Positions 24,886-35,047 of a stretch of 37,652 bases of DNA are shown here, piece after piece. The stretch spans positions 1 to 37,652 of the forward strand of contig NZ_FMBC01000020.1 in NCBI RefSeq assembly GCF_900094795.1. Direction: 5' to 3'. The notes beneath the pieces were generated by a model. That model searched no databases. It was not told the origin of the DNA and worked only from the letters and a program-made list of their open reading frames with translations. Numbering within the stretch: the stretch's first letter is position 1; each line of letters opens with the position of its first letter. This DNA comes from Kosakonia oryziphila. GTDB taxonomy: Bacteria > Pseudomonadota > Gammaproteobacteria > Enterobacterales > Enterobacteriaceae. A program made the translations under genes and the position numbers.

Positions 24886-24981
24886 TTATTTCTCCTGCAT
24901 AAAGGTGGTGGCTATCGACACCAGCAGCGCATCGCTGCCGCACGGGCCGATCAGTGAAATCCCCAACGGCGCACCGTCGAT
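24886..24981 (-). pseudogene. amidase, C-terminal remnant
   Basis: Minus-strand translation reads IDGAPLGISLIGPCGSDALLVSIATTFMQEK then stop at 24886. This is the end of an amidase-signature hydrolase (typical GxPxGxxLIGPxxxD). The remnant begins directly after GGGGAGGTAA, a good ribosome site 10 bases past the stop of the ABC ATPase, as if a deletion removed everything from the start codon to near the C-terminus. Confidence 0.7.
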
Positions 24982-24995
24982 TTACCTCCCCGGAT

Positions 24996-26006
24996 TCAGG
25001 CGAATGCCTGCTGTGGTGTGATGTCAGTTGTCAGTTCGCGCCAGCGGTGGCAACTGACCATATGGCGTTCGGCAACCGATTCCGTAACGGGTTGTTGCTG
25101 GCTACAGGCAGGCTGTGCGTGAGGGCAACGGGCGGCAAATGCGCAGCCCGGCGGTAGAGCGGCCAGATCCGGCGGCGAACCGGGAATGCAGTGCAGCACA
25201 TCGCCCTTTTTCAGCCCCTCTTTCGGGCGGCTGCCGAGCAGCACGCGGGTGTAGGGATGGCGCGGCTGCGCGAGGATGTCGGCAATCGGCGCTTCCTCCA
25301 CGATGCGACCGGCGTACATCACCGCTACCCGATCGGCAATCTCCACCGCCGCACCAATATCGTGAGTGACAAAGATAATCGACAGATCGCGCAGTTTTTG
25401 CTGCTCGCGCAGCAGGATCAGGATCTGTATTTGTACGGTGGCATCCAGCGCGGTGGTCGGTTCATCGGCCAGCAGCAGTTCCGGGTTGCAGGAGAGTGCC
25501 AGCGCAATCATCGCCCGCTGGCGCATGCCGCCAGACATCTCATGCGGGTACGCCTCAAGACGGCGCTCCGGGCTGGGAATACGCACCTGGCGCAACGCCT
25601 CCAGCGCCCGCGCTTTCGCGTCGGCGCGCGACAGCCCTTCGTGACGCTGCAAGCCTTCCACAATTTGTTGGCCGATGGTGTAAACCGGGTCAAAAGCCAG
25701 CAACGGCTCCTGGAAAATCATCGCGCAGATTTTCCCACGGTAGTGGCGTAACTGGCTGCTGTTCATCTCCAGCACCGTTGCACCGCCAACATTCATCGTG
25801 CCGCTAAGCTGGCTACTCTGCGGCGGATGCAGACGCATCAAGGCACGCAAGGTGACGCTTTTACCGGAGCCGGATTCGCCAATCAGCGCCATCACTTCAC
25901 CTTTGCGGACGTCAAACGAAACACCGTTGACCGCATTGACGGTCTGCCCGTCGCGGCGAAACTCGACGCGAAGATCGCGAATATGGACGAACGCTTCATG
26001 CGACAT
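24996..26006 (-). CDS. peptide-type ABC transporter ATPase (DppD/OppD class)
   Basis: A 336-residue ATPase of the Opp/Dpp family. Walker A is [10 protein letters not shown] (about 41-50), signature MSGGMRQR, Walker [13 protein letters not shown], and the family C-terminal segment [23 protein letters not shown] with HP/Cys motif for the Fe-S-like or nucleotide-stabilising region. It overlaps the DppF-class gene by 11 bases. Substrate: see the binding protein at 28907. Confidence 0.92.
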   Translation of the reverse strand: MSHEAFVHIRDLRVEFRRDGQTVNAVNGVSFDVRKGEVMALIGESGSGKSVTLRALMRLHPPQSSQLSGTMNVGGATVLEMNSSQLRHYRGKICAMIFQEPLLAFDPVYTIGQQIVEGLQRHEGLSRADAKARALEALRQVRIPSPERRLEAYPHEMSGGMRQRAMIALALSCNPELLLADEPTTALDATVQIQILILLREQQKLRDLSIIFVTHDIGAAVEIADRVAVMYAGRIVEEAPIADILAQPRHPYTRVLLGSRPKEGLKKGDVLHCIPGSPPDLAALPPGCAFAARCPHAQPACSQQQPVTESVAERHMVSCHRWRELTTDITPQQAFA

Positions 26007-27039
26007 CGCTCACCTCCTGTAGTGGAATATCCCGGTGCCAGGGCGAACCCGGCTGCGACATCAGGCAAGCACTTTGATGCGCCTCACCAACCAGCGCCAG
26101 TTGTGGTTTCACCTGCGAACAGACCGTTTTGGCGTGCGGGCAGCGGGTGTGAAAACGGCAGCCTGCAGGCGGCGAAATGGGGCTGGGCGGATCGCCGGAG
26201 AGCGGCGAAACCTCGGTACGGTTATGCGGATCCATCGACGGCATCGAGCTGAGTAACGCGCGGGTATAAGGGTGTGCGGAGGCGGTGAACAGCGCTTCCG
26301 ATGGACCAATTTCCACCACTTCGCCGAGGTACATCACCAGAATGCGATCCGACAACCAGCGCACCACGTGCAGATCGTGGCTGATAAACACATAGGTGAG
26401 ATCAAGGGTACGTTTTAACTCTTGCAACAGTTGCAGCACCTGCGCCTCCACGGATTTATCCAGCGCAGAAACCGCTTCGTCGAGGATCAGCAGCCGGGGT
26501 TTCATCGCCAGCGCGCGGGCAATATTGACGCGCTGGCGCTGACCACCGGATAAGGCGTGTGGATAGCGGTGTGCAAACCGCGCAGGCTCCAGCCCAACGT
26601 GCGCCAGCAAATAGCGGGCATATTCATTAGCCGCTTTGCGATTGATGCCATGTACCTGCTGGCCAAAGGCGATGCTCTCTTCCATGGTCATGCGCGGGTT
26701 TAGCGAGGCGTAACTGTCCTGAAACACCATCTGCACCTGGCGGCGGTAGGCTTTCAACGGCAAGCGTGATGAACCGACTGCCTCGCCATCAAACACCAGC
26801 TCGCCGCTGTCCTGCGTCAGCAGTTGCATCAGTAACCGGGCGGTGGTTGATTTTCCGCAGCCGGACTCCCCCACCACGCCAAGGGTTTCCCCTTTGTGCA
26901 CTTCAAAGCTGACGTTATCCACCGCCTGCACCACATCATGACCTTTGCGTACGCCGAGGTGAAAATGCTTCAGCAGATTGTTCACCCGCAACAGCGGCTG
27001 CGCCGGACCGCCAATATCGACATTGATAAAAGGTTGCAT
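25996..27039 (-). CDS. peptide-type ABC transporter ATPase (DppF/OppF class)
   Basis: The second ATPase, 347 residues. Walker A is GESGCGKSTTARLL, signature LSGGQRQRVNIARAL, Walker B LLILDEAVSALD, C-terminus SPPAGCRFHTRCPHA. The substitution DEAVSALD for the usual DEPVSALD leaves the catalytic Glu one position shift-free and is seen in this class. It forms a heterodimer with the DppD-class protein and starts 4 bases after the DppC-class stop. Confidence 0.92.
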   Translation of the reverse strand: MQPFINVDIGGPAQPLLRVNNLLKHFHLGVRKGHDVVQAVDNVSFEVHKGETLGVVGESGCGKSTTARLLMQLLTQDSGELVFDGEAVGSSRLPLKAYRRQVQMVFQDSYASLNPRMTMEESIAFGQQVHGINRKAANEYARYLLAHVGLEPARFAHRYPHALSGGQRQRVNIARALAMKPRLLILDEAVSALDKSVEAQVLQLLQELKRTLDLTYVFISHDLHVVRWLSDRILVMYLGEVVEIGPSEALFTASAHPYTRALLSSMPSMDPHNRTEVSPLSGDPPSPISPPAGCRFHTRCPHAKTVCSQVKPQLALVGEAHQSACLMSQPGSPWHRDIPLQEVSDVA

Positions 27040-27043
27040 GCTG

Positions 27044-27937
27044 TTACTCCTTGATCGCCATGGCGGCGCGCAAACGATCCGCCAGAACGTTAAACGAGAT
27101 GGAGGTGATAAAAATCATCATCCCCGGCAGTGCCGCCACCCACGGCTGGGTATAAATGGCGGTGCGCAGCGTGTTGAGCATCAATCCCCATTCCGGCTCC
27201 GGCGGACGCACGCCAAGGCCGAGAAACGACAAGCCCGAGGCCAGGATCATGCAGACGGAAATCAGGCTGGTAGAGAAGACGAAAATTGGCCCCAGCACAT
27301 TGCCCAGCACCTGCACGCGAATAATAGTGAACGCACTGGCACCAGTGGCGCGGGCGGCATCGATATAATCCATATGCCGCACCTGTGCGGTAACGCTTTC
27401 AGCAATACGCGCCACTTGCGGCACAAACACCAGCGTCAGCGAAAGCAGCGCGTTACCGATGCCTGCGCCCATCGCACCGGAGAGCGCAATCGCCAGCAAC
27501 ACCGATGGAAAGGCGTAGAAAATATCAATGGTGCGCATGATCAGAGTGTTGGTTTTCCCTCCGGCATAACCGGCGATAATCCCGATGGTGCCGCCAATAA
27601 AAAAGGCAAACACCACCGGCACAATGCCCATGAACAACGACAGGCGCGTACCGAGGGTCAGGCGTGAGAGCATATCGCGCCCCAATTCATCGGAACCGAG
27701 TGGGAATCCCTCGGTGCCGATCGGTTTCAGGCGCAGAAACATTGATGTCTGGTAAGGATCTTTGAGGATCAGCCACGGGCCAAACAGCGCCATCAGCAGC
27801 AACAGCAGAATAATGCATCCTACGACCATGCCCGTGGGATCGCGCAGTAACCGCACACCCACGCCGCGCCAGTAGCCCTGCGTCGCCGCAACAGGTGCAG
27901 CGGCAACGTTGATTTTTGGCGTTACGCTATCCACCAT
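27044..27937 (-). CDS. peptide-type ABC permease (DppC/OppC class)
   Basis: A 297-residue membrane subunit: an N-terminal helix (about 36-55), then the BPD_transp_1 core. The motif GTEGFPLGSDELGRDMLSRL is diagnostic for DppC-like proteins, and the EAA loop reads DAARATGASAFTIIRVQVLGN. It starts 2 bases after the DppB-class stop, in translational coupling. Confidence 0.93.
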   Translation of the reverse strand: MVDSVTPKINVAAAPVAATQGYWRGVGVRLLRDPTGMVVGCIILLLLLMALFGPWLILKDPYQTSMFLRLKPIGTEGFPLGSDELGRDMLSRLTLGTRLSLFMGIVPVVFAFFIGGTIGIIAGYAGGKTNTLIMRTIDIFYAFPSVLLAIALSGAMGAGIGNALLSLTLVFVPQVARIAESVTAQVRHMDYIDAARATGASAFTIIRVQVLGNVLGPIFVFSTSLISVCMILASGLSFLGLGVRPPEPEWGLMLNTLRTAIYTQPWVAALPGMMIFITSISFNVLADRLRAAMAIKE

Positions 27938-27939
27938 CG

Positions 27940-28893
27940 TTAGCTCCTCTTAATGCGCGGATCGAGGGAGGTTTGCAGCACATCCACCAGCAGATTGAGC
28001 AGCACGAAGAACAGCGCCAGCACCCAGATCGTTCCCTGCAACAGCGGCAGGTCGCGCTGGAAGATGGCGGTATTGAGCAGCAGCCCGGTGCCGGGCCATG
28101 CAAAGACCGTTTCTACCAGAATCGAGCCGCCCATCAGGTAGCCAACCTGCAAGCCCATGATCGCCAGCGCGGTCGGCGCAGCGTTTTTTACCACATGCAG
28201 AAAGATGCGTGACTCATTGAGACCGCGGGCGCGTAGCCCAACAATGAACTCCTGGCTCAGAATATCTGCCACCTGCGAACGTACGGTGCGGGCGATAATG
28301 CCGGTGGGGATCACCGACAGCGTGACGGCGGGCAGCAGCATAAATTGCAGATGCGCCCAGTCCCACTGCCAGCCGGTTTCGCCAATCGGCCCACCGCCGG
28401 TAGCGGGGAGTAGCGCAAACTTGACGCAGAAAATAATCACCAGCAGCATACCGAGCCAGTAGTGCGGCACGCTGACGCCGAAGACCGACAGCAGCGATGC
28501 GATGCGATCGATAATGCTGTTGCGAAAGTAACCCGCGACAAAACCAAACAAGCTACCAAGCACAAAACCAATCAGCGTTGCCAATAGCGACAGCCGTAAT
28601 GAGTACGTCACGGCTGTCATCACCTCGCTCATCACCGGACGCCCTGTGGCGATCGACATGCCCAGATCGCCATGCAGCGCCCGCCACAACCAGTGTACAA
28701 ACTGCACCGGCAGCTGCTTGTCAAAACCGTAGGCCTGCATCAGCGTCTGGCGTATCGCTTCGGAAGCATCCGGCGGCATCACCGACACCAGCGGATCGCC
28801 CGGCGCGATTTGCACCAGCAGAAAACAGATTACCGCTACCCCTAACATGGTCGGAATAGCCAGCAAAACGCGGTAAAAAAGTGTGCTGATCAT
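27940..28893 (-). CDS. peptide-type ABC permease (DppB/OppB class)
   Basis: A 317-residue membrane subunit with six helices. The N-terminal RVLLAIPTMLGVAVICFLLVQ (about 8-28) with APGDPL and the EAA loop GLRARGLNESRIFLHVVKNA mark DppB. It follows the binding-protein gene by 13 bases. Confidence 0.93.
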   Translation of the reverse strand: MISTLFYRVLLAIPTMLGVAVICFLLVQIAPGDPLVSVMPPDASEAIRQTLMQAYGFDKQLPVQFVHWLWRALHGDLGMSIATGRPVMSEVMTAVTYSLRLSLLATLIGFVLGSLFGFVAGYFRNSIIDRIASLLSVFGVSVPHYWLGMLLVIIFCVKFALLPATGGGPIGETGWQWDWAHLQFMLLPAVTLSVIPTGIIARTVRSQVADILSQEFIVGLRARGLNESRIFLHVVKNAAPTALAIMGLQVGYLMGGSILVETVFAWPGTGLLLNTAIFQRDLPLLQGTIWVLALFFVLLNLLVDVLQTSLDPRIKRS

Positions 28894-28906
28894 GGCCTCT
28901 CCTCAG

Positions 28907-30565
28907 TTACTCTTTCTTGCTCACCAGACTTAAATCAATAAACCAGCTCTGTGGTTGCACCACGCCGGTAACGGCCGGAGAGATGGCGCGCGGGCCAACG
29001 TCATGAGCCACAAACAGGAACGGCACCTGATCCACCAGCGCAGCATGCAGTTCACCGGCGGCTTTATCCATTTCAGCTGGAGTGAAAGCATGTTTGACAG
29101 CGGCCGCCAGTTTTTCGGTTTCCGGCGTGGTGAAGTAACCCCAGTTGGTGGCGGTAGGCGGGAAGGCTTTTGCGGTAGAGAAACGGATCATGCCGAAGTA
29201 CGGGTCGGTCACCGCAGCGCTGACGTTGATGGCGTTAACCCCCTGCGCGGACGGATCTTTCGCTCCTAAACGCCAGTTAGTGAACAGCGTGTTCCACTCG
29301 TTGACCTTGATATCAACGTTGAAATAGCAGCTTTTCAGGCTCTGCTGGATGTACTCGTTCATCGGTAGCGGCTGCATCTGGCCGGAACCCGAGGCTGACA
29401 TCGCCACGGTAACGTGCAGTGGTTTGCTTTCGCTGTAGCCCGCTTCGGTCATTAACTTACGCGCGGTATCGGGGTCGTATTTGATCTGGAATGTCGGCTT
29501 GCCGCGCCACGGATTGCCCTCTTCATACACCCCGGTCGCTTCTGACATATAACCGCCGAGATAGCTTTTCAGTTCGGAACGGTTAAGGCAGAGGTTGGCC
29601 GCTTTACGTACGCGAATGTCGCGCCACGGCGACCCTTCCAGGAACGAGAACTGCCACGGCCAGAGGTGCGGCTGAGTATTGGCGTAGATTTTAAAACCCT
29701 GCGCTTTGATCTGATCGACCGCATCCGGCGCTGGCGCTTCAATCCAGTCCACCTGTTTCGACAGTAGTGCAGCGGTGCGGGCATTGGCTTCCGGCAGCGG
29801 AATCAACACCACTTTATCGACGCGCGGAATGCGATCTTTGTTCCAGTAATCCGGGTTCTTATCGAGGATCAACTGCTGGCGCGGCACCAGTTTTTCCAGC
29901 TTGAATGGCCCACTGCCGACGGCCTGCGAGGCAAAGGTGGTCCACGCTTGTTTGCTGCGCGCGGCGGTATCGCCTGTCGAGGCTGGCACTGCGTCATAGA
30001 TTTTCTGCCACGCCGTCGGCGAGACAATAAACAGGTTGGTGATGTTGTACGGCAGCAGCGCATCCGGCTCTGAGGTGGTGAGCACGACCGTGTGATCGTC
30101 AATTTTTTCAGCGCCGGTCAGCGTCGGCATACGCGATAACGTGTTGCCGATTTGCCCCGGTGCATATTGCGGCGCAGCTTTATCCAGTACTTTACCCACG
30201 TTCCAGACAATGGCGTCAGCATTCACTTCCGTACCATCGTGAAACTTCACGCCAGGGCGCAGCGTGAAGATCCAGCGACTCTGGTTTTGCGGGTCAACAT
30301 GCCATTCGGTAGCCAGCCCCGGCACCAGCCCGCTCGGCTTTTCGCCTTGCGACAAATCCCATTCCACCAGCGCGTCATATAACGGAATACCGGTAAAGCG
30401 ATTGCCTTCAAAGCCCTGGTCAGGCTGGCCCAGCGTTAACGGAATATCCGCTGCGGTCATCGCAATACGCAATGTTGAGGCCTGCGCCTGCAATCCCCCT
30501 GCCAGCGCCAACGCACCAATAACGGCCGCAATATGATGTTTACGCCAAAAAGATTGATTAAGCAT
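28907..30565 (-). CDS. periplasmic peptide/opine-type binding protein (SBP_bac_5)
   Basis: A 552-residue family 5 solute receptor, first gene of the operon. The signal peptide ends LQAQA (about 29). Hallmarks include GIPLYDALVEWDLSQGEKPSG, LVPGLATEWHVDP, FTLRPGVKFHDGTEVNADAIVWN and the later IRVRKAANLCLNRSEL. The ATG at 30565 has AGGGA 8 bases upstream; an in-frame ATG at 30595 would place a polar leader before the signal peptide. The loss of downstream amidase and amidohydrolase genes suggests the ligand is an amide or carbamoyl compound once broken down inside the cell, but this is inference. Confidence 0.9.
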   Translation of the reverse strand: MLNQSFWRKHHIAAVIGALALAGGLQAQASTLRIAMTAADIPLTLGQPDQGFEGNRFTGIPLYDALVEWDLSQGEKPSGLVPGLATEWHVDPQNQSRWIFTLRPGVKFHDGTEVNADAIVWNVGKVLDKAAPQYAPGQIGNTLSRMPTLTGAEKIDDHTVVLTTSEPDALLPYNITNLFIVSPTAWQKIYDAVPASTGDTAARSKQAWTTFASQAVGSGPFKLEKLVPRQQLILDKNPDYWNKDRIPRVDKVVLIPLPEANARTAALLSKQVDWIEAPAPDAVDQIKAQGFKIYANTQPHLWPWQFSFLEGSPWRDIRVRKAANLCLNRSELKSYLGGYMSEATGVYEEGNPWRGKPTFQIKYDPDTARKLMTEAGYSESKPLHVTVAMSASGSGQMQPLPMNEYIQQSLKSCYFNVDIKVNEWNTLFTNWRLGAKDPSAQGVNAINVSAAVTDPYFGMIRFSTAKAFPPTATNWGYFTTPETEKLAAAVKHAFTPAEMDKAAGELHAALVDQVPFLFVAHDVGPRAISPAVTGVVQPQSWFIDLSLVSKKE

Positions 30566-30956
30566 CACAGTGTCCCTGTTAAATAAATGAGACATTTAAC
30601 AGGCAAGATACATACCAGCCGAATAAACAAGAATTTATCGCATTCAGATGCAGAAAATATCAGAAAGGGTTATTACTCAGGGCATTATGCAGCGTTACGG
30701 ATAACCACTTTATATCGTTCGCGACGGTAAGCGCACCCATTTCGGGAAATATGTTACAAAAATGCACCATTAAATCGGGAAAATAGTGGTTTCACAGAGA
30801 TATTATTTTACTCTGCGACTATTTATTAAATCTTTTCATGACAATGCATAAATCATAAGCAATCACTTCAGTGCGGGTAACGCGTGCGGCGGCAAAAGAG
30901 GAAGGATCAGCCATTCACTTCCATAATAATGGAAACTCATTTCATAAGGGACGACT
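30566..30956. other. divergent intergenic region between the peptide ABC operon and ybdK
   Basis: About 390 AT-rich bases without a credible ORF, holding promoters for both directions. A small palindrome TTCCAT-AATA-ATGGAA (30919-30934) lies 22 bases before the ybdK start and could be an operator. I see no Fur, FliA or CRP site I would defend. Confidence 0.5.
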
Positions 30957-32075
30957 ATGCCGCTAGCCGATTTTCATGTTTCGGATCCGCTGACCCTCGG
31001 GGTTGAAGTGGAATTACAGGTAGTTAACCCGCCGGGCTACGATTTAAGCCAGGATGCATCCCGGTTGATAGAGGTGATGAAAAACCAGGTGACAAGTGGC
31101 GAGGTAAAGCACGATATCACCGAAAGTATGCTGGAGATCGCCACCGGCGTCTGCCGCGACATCCATCAGGCAGCGCACCAGTTTTCCGCCATGCAGCAGA
31201 TAATTTTGCAAACCGCGGCCGCTCATCACGTACAGATTTGCGGCGGCGGCACGCATCCATTCCAGAAATGGCAGCGCCAGTTGGTGTGCGAGGATGAGCG
31301 CTATGCACGCACGGTGGAGATGTTCGGTTATTTGATGCAGCAAGCGACAGTGTTTGGCCAGCATGTACACGCCGGTTGTGCGAATGGCGACGACGCCATC
31401 TATTTGCTGCATGGCCTTTCCCGCTTTGTACCGCACTTTATTGCGCTCAGCGCCGCTTCACCCTATAGCCAGGGCACTGACACCCGCTACGCCTCGTCGC
31501 GCCTCAATCTTTTTTCCGCCTTTCCGGATAATGGCCCGATGCCGTGGGTGGCGAACTGGCAGGAGTTTACCGGTCTGTTTCGCCGCCTGAGCTACACCTC
31601 GATGATTGAGAGCATTAAAGACCTGCACTGGGATATTCGCCCAAGCCCCAATTTTGGCACTGTTGAAGTACGAGTGATGGACACGCCGCTGACGCTTTCC
31701 CACGCCATTAATATTGCCGGGCTTATTCAGGCGGTATCGCACTGGTTGCTGGCAGAGCGCCCCTTTAAGCATCAGCCGCAGGATTACCTGCTGTACAAGT
31801 TCAACCGCTTCCAGGCGTGTCGTTACGGCCTGGACGGGATGATTACCGACGTTCATAGCGGCGAGCAGCACACCATCGCCGAAGATCTCACGCGTTTGCT
31901 GGAAAAAATTGCGCCGTGGGCCGACAAACTCCATGCCGGTAGCGCGTTGGATGAGCTGGCAGTGCTGGTCAAACACGGCAAGAATGAGGCGCAACTGATG
32001 CGCGATTTTGTGGCGGAGGGCGGCTCATTAATTGGCCTGGTGCAGAAACATGCCGAAATTTGGGCAGCAGGCTAA
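30957..32075 (+). CDS. ybdK: YbdK carboxylate-amine ligase (GCS2 family)
   Basis: A 372-residue ATP-grasp-like ligase, the exact length of E. coli YbdK, which has weak gamma-glutamylcysteine ligase activity in vitro; the natural product is unknown. The N-terminal [20 protein letters not shown] holds the Glu metal/ATP motif, followed by [26 protein letters not shown] and the [17 protein letters not shown] segment. AAGGG precedes the ATG. A strong terminator follows the stop. In E. coli ybdK and ybdJ are neighbours; here a chemoreceptor gene separates them. Confidence 0.95.
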   Translation: MPLADFHVSDPLTLGVEVELQVVNPPGYDLSQDASRLIEVMKNQVTSGEVKHDITESMLEIATGVCRDIHQAAHQFSAMQQIILQTAAAHHVQICGGGTHPFQKWQRQLVCEDERYARTVEMFGYLMQQATVFGQHVHAGCANGDDAIYLLHGLSRFVPHFIALSAASPYSQGTDTRYASSRLNLFSAFPDNGPMPWVANWQEFTGLFRRLSYTSMIESIKDLHWDIRPSPNFGTVEVRVMDTPLTLSHAINIAGLIQAVSHWLLAERPFKHQPQDYLLYKFNRFQACRYGLDGMITDVHSGEQHTIAEDLTRLLEKIAPWADKLHAGSALDELAVLVKHGKNEAQLMRDFVAEGGSLIGLVQKHAEIWAAG

Positions 32076-32097
32076 GCAGAATTTACTCGACTGATAA

Positions 32098-32139
32098 TTT
32101 TAGCGCAGCTTAATATCTTGCTGCGCTAAAATATATTTT
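32098..32139 (+). terminator. ybdK terminator
   Basis: A perfect 12-bp stem (TTTTAGCGCAGC at 32098-32109 with its complement at 32120-32131, 10-base loop) followed by TATATTTT. It closes ybdK 22 bases after the stop and isolates it from the chemoreceptor gene. Confidence 0.85.
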
Positions 32140-32223
32140 CAGCGGCACTTACAAAATAATAACCACAAAGTGGTAGAACCCCCTATCGGAATTGATAAAT
32201 ATCAACAAGCTTCGCGTTATAAA

Positions 32224-32250
32224 TAAAGTATACCCCGTTCTCCCCGATAA
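32224..32250 (+). promoter_or_regulatory. FliA (sigma-28) promoter of the chemoreceptor gene
   Basis: TAAA (32224-32227), exactly 15 bases, then CCCGATAA (32243-32250) match the flagellar class 3 consensus TAAA-N15-GCCGATAA at all but one position. It lies 34 bases before the chemoreceptor ATG. Confidence 0.85.
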
Positions 32251-32284
32251 CCAATATAAGTTAAAGCCAACCTGAGGCATCTAT

Positions 32285-34192
32285 ATGAGATGGATATATC
32301 GTTTATCAATGAAATTGAAATTATTACTGGCACTTTTACCTTTATTGTTTGCACTCATAGGGTTAGCATCTAACGGTATCCTGAATCGTCTTGAAACAGG
32401 CCAGCAAATGCGCACCATCATGAACTTAACATTGCTGGCTAAATATGCTGGAAACGTTATTCATGAATTACAAAAAGAACGGGGATTAAGTGCCGGATAT
32501 TTGGGCAGTGAAGGCCAACAATTCTCTACTGAATTAAACGACCAGTACCCACATTCTTCCAAAGTCATCACGCAATTCACTGAAGCACTTAAACAATTTC
32601 CCCTCCAGCAAGCGAATAGCGATATTCGTCATGCACTGGAACAATTTCAACAGCACCAGCAGGGAGTCGACGCATTTCGGCAGCAAATTCGTGCGCAGAG
32701 CGTAAGCGGCACGGAATCGCTGATGTGGTACAGCGCAATTATTAACGACCTGCTTAATGTCGTTGGCGGGATCAGCCAATTGACCGATAACGGAGCGATC
32801 GTTAACCAACTGGCGGCCTATTACAGCGTTCTGAACGCCAAAGAGCAGACCGGTATTGAGCGCGCGCTGATGTCGAATGTCTTCTCCGCTGATCACTTTA
32901 CTGATGGCCAGTTCCGCCAGTTGAATGAAACGGTGGGTAAGCAACTGTCATGGCTCGCGGCGGCACAGGCCTTCAGCCCGCCAGCGGTGAATGAAAAACT
33001 GGCCGCGCAGTTGCAGGCACCACAGGCGGCGCACGCCCTTGCACTGCGCCAGCAGGCGATTGACCATGCGGCTAGCGGCGGGTTTGGTGTGGCGCCCGCA
33101 GACTGGTTCAATGCTCAGACGGCGCGGATTAATGCACTCAAAGCGGTGGAAAATGCGGCTTCCGATACGCTGCTCACCACGGCGCAGTCATTGGCGGACA
33201 ACGCGTGGCGCGGGGTGATTATCTTTGCGCTGGTTAGCGTCGCAGCACTGGTAGTGGCGCTGTTCTTCGCCCTGCTGGTCGCCAGCAGTATTCATCGTCA
33301 GTTGCACCACTCGCTGGCGACCATCGAAGGGATGGATGGCGATCTGACCCAGCGCCTCGATGTGCCCGGCAGCGATGAGCTATCACTGCTTAATCGCGCT
33401 TATAACCAGGCCATTGAGAACATTCAGCATATTGTCAGCGAGATAAAACAGGGTGCCACCGTGCTGCGCAGCGCCAGCGCGGATATTGCCGATGGCAATC
33501 AGGATCTGGCTTCGCGTACCGATGAGCAGGCCGCATCACTGGTCGAAACAGCCGCCAGCATGGAGCAGATTGCTACAGCGGTGAATCTGACTGCGGATAA
33601 TGCCAACGAAGCGAAAAGGCTGACCGAAGAGATGGAGCAGCAAGTGCAAGAAGCCAGCCGCGTGGCGGCAGAAGCCAGCAGCAGCATGCTTGCCATTCGC
33701 GGTTCCAGCGAGCAGATCTCCAGCATTGTCAGCTCCATCGACGAGATCTCTTTCCAGACCAACCTGCTGGCGCTGAATGCGGCCGTAGAAGCCGCCCGCG
33801 CCGGGGAGCAGGGCAAAGGCTTTGCGGTGGTAGCCTCCGAGGTGCGTAATCTGTCGCAGCGTTGCGCCAGCGATGCCCGACAGATCCGCGAGTTAATAAG
33901 CAAGAATATGGAGCAGATCGAGCAAGGCGTGACACTGGTGCAGGCATCCGACCGGGCTTTGCAGTCGGCGAAAGCCAATACCGGGCAGATGCTGGCATTT
34001 GTCAGTGATATCGCCCATGCGGCAAGCGAGCAGTCGCTCGGCGTCTCGCAAGTGCATGAGGCGCTGAACCAACTGGAGCAGGTGACCCAGCAAAACGCCG
34101 GGCTGGTGGCCAGCGCCGCCAGCGCCAGCCAGATGCTGGATCAACAATCGAAAACTATGACGACGCTGGTCGATCGCTTCGTGGTGGTGTGA
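32285..34192 (+). CDS. methyl-accepting chemotaxis protein with NIT sensor domain
   Basis: A 635-residue membrane chemoreceptor. TM1 is about 12-31; the periplasmic domain (about 35-305) is a nitrate/nitrite-sensing (NIT) domain, marked by [15 protein letters not shown] (61-75) and the repeat-like [17 protein letters not shown] (184-200). TM2 is about 311-334, HAMP about 335-385, and the signalling hairpin about 487-520 ([37 protein letters not shown]). The C-terminus is LVDRFVVV with no NWETF-type CheR tether. GAGG precedes the ATG. The FliA promoter shows it is expressed with flagella. Ligands may be nitrate/nitrite; the domain name is not proof. Confidence 0.93.
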   Translation: MRWIYRLSMKLKLLLALLPLLFALIGLASNGILNRLETGQQMRTIMNLTLLAKYAGNVIHELQKERGLSAGYLGSEGQQFSTELNDQYPHSSKVITQFTEALKQFPLQQANSDIRHALEQFQQHQQGVDAFRQQIRAQSVSGTESLMWYSAIINDLLNVVGGISQLTDNGAIVNQLAAYYSVLNAKEQTGIERALMSNVFSADHFTDGQFRQLNETVGKQLSWLAAAQAFSPPAVNEKLAAQLQAPQAAHALALRQQAIDHAASGGFGVAPADWFNAQTARINALKAVENAASDTLLTTAQSLADNAWRGVIIFALVSVAALVVALFFALLVASSIHRQLHHSLATIEGMDGDLTQRLDVPGSDELSLLNRAYNQAIENIQHIVSEIKQGATVLRSASADIADGNQDLASRTDEQAASLVETAASMEQIATAVNLTADNANEAKRLTEEMEQQVQEASRVAAEASSSMLAIRGSSEQISSIVSSIDEISFQTNLLALNAAVEAARAGEQGKGFAVVASEVRNLSQRCASDARQIRELISKNMEQIEQGVTLVQASDRALQSAKANTGQMLAFVSDIAHAASEQSLGVSQVHEALNQLEQVTQQNAGLVASAASASQMLDQQSKTMTTLVDRFVVV

Positions 34193-34265
34193 AACTGTAC
34201 GGGGGAACGTTGCGCTCCGGCGTGCTTTCCCCGACAATGCGTTTTTTCACCCATGATTAACGCTT

Positions 34266-34508
34266 ATGAAACACCCGCTCGAATCGCTGGTTACGCTGGC
34301 AGGCATCCTGTTGATGGCCTTTATCTCAGTCCTGATACTTCCCGCGCCATCACTGGGCCTGCAACTGGCACAAAGTCTAATGCAGCGCTTTCATCTGCTG
34401 GATTTGAACCAGCTTTATACCCTGCTCTACTGCCTGTGGTTTTTACTGCTTGGCTGCATTGAGTTTTTCGTACTGCGTTTTATCTGGCGGCGCTGGCTCA
34501 CTGTCTGA
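34266..34508 (+). CDS. ybdJ: YbdJ inner-membrane protein (DUF1158)
   Basis: An 80-residue protein with two hydrophobic helices (about 8-35 and 51-72) and a basic end FIWRRWL. It matches E. coli YbdJ almost throughout (MKHPLE..., LAGILLMAF, LYTLLYCLWFLLLG, FFVLRFIWRRW). The function is unknown. It starts 73 bases after the chemoreceptor stop rather than beside ybdK as in E. coli. Confidence 0.9.
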   Translation: MKHPLESLVTLAGILLMAFISVLILPAPSLGLQLAQSLMQRFHLLDLNQLYTLLYCLWFLLLGCIEFFVLRFIWRRWLTV

Positions 34509-34708
34509 GGACGTTGGTTTTCTCTCCCCGCCCTGTCTGCGGCAGGGCATCGCATGTATTTTCAGCGCAGAATTAATCCCATAATTGTTCTAATTATTTG
34601 AACGTTATCCGCAAATAGTTCAGCTTTTTCTTCGTGTTCATCAGGCATATGATTTTGCACATCAGGGCAATTCAGCCCTCCCAAACAAAATAATGCAGGA
34701 ACACGACC

Positions 34709-34918
34709 ATGAAATTCATCAAAACTTTCGTTGCAGTTGCCGCACTCTCCGTCCTCTCTTTCGGTTCTTTTGCCCAGAGCATCAGCGCCAGCGCATCGAC
34801 ACTCTCCGCCGCTGAAGCCAAAATTGCTGCACAGGCAGAAAAAGCCAATGCTTCTTACAAAATCACCAGCGCACGTACTGACAACGGCGTGTATATGACT
34901 GCTGAGCTGACGAAATAA
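34709..34918 (+). CDS. DUF1471 (YhcN/BhsA-type) small periplasmic protein
   Basis: A 69-residue exported protein: signal peptide ending GSFA (about 22), then a short DUF1471 domain (AEAKIAAQAEKANASYKITSARTDNGVYMTAELTK). Relatives such as BhsA, McbA and YhcN are induced by acid, copper, peroxide or chlorine stress and affect biofilm. AGGAA precedes the ATG. GTTC/GAAC half-sites at 34587-34590, 34600-34603 and 34618-34621 in the upstream AT-rich region could be part of an operator, but this is weak. Confidence 0.88.
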   Translation: MKFIKTFVAVAALSVLSFGSFAQSISASASTLSAAEAKIAAQAEKANASYKITSARTDNGVYMTAELTK

Positions 34919-35047
34919 ATTTTCCCAGCCGGAATAACAAACAGGATAAGACGAGCCATGAACCCGTTGCAGAAACTCTTTAGCACTTTGTTCCCGCAGG
35001 CCGCAAATAGCGACACCACGGAATTGCCATCAACTTCAGGAGCCGTT

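Noticed and set aside
34530..34548. Hairpin GCCCTG...CAGGGC after ybdJ as a terminator
   Set aside because: The stem is short and followed by ATCGCATG rather than a T-run.
34958..35047. An upstream start adding 30 residues to the nitroreductase
   Set aside because: The inner ATG at 35048 has a near-perfect ribosome site and begins the conserved family N-terminus.
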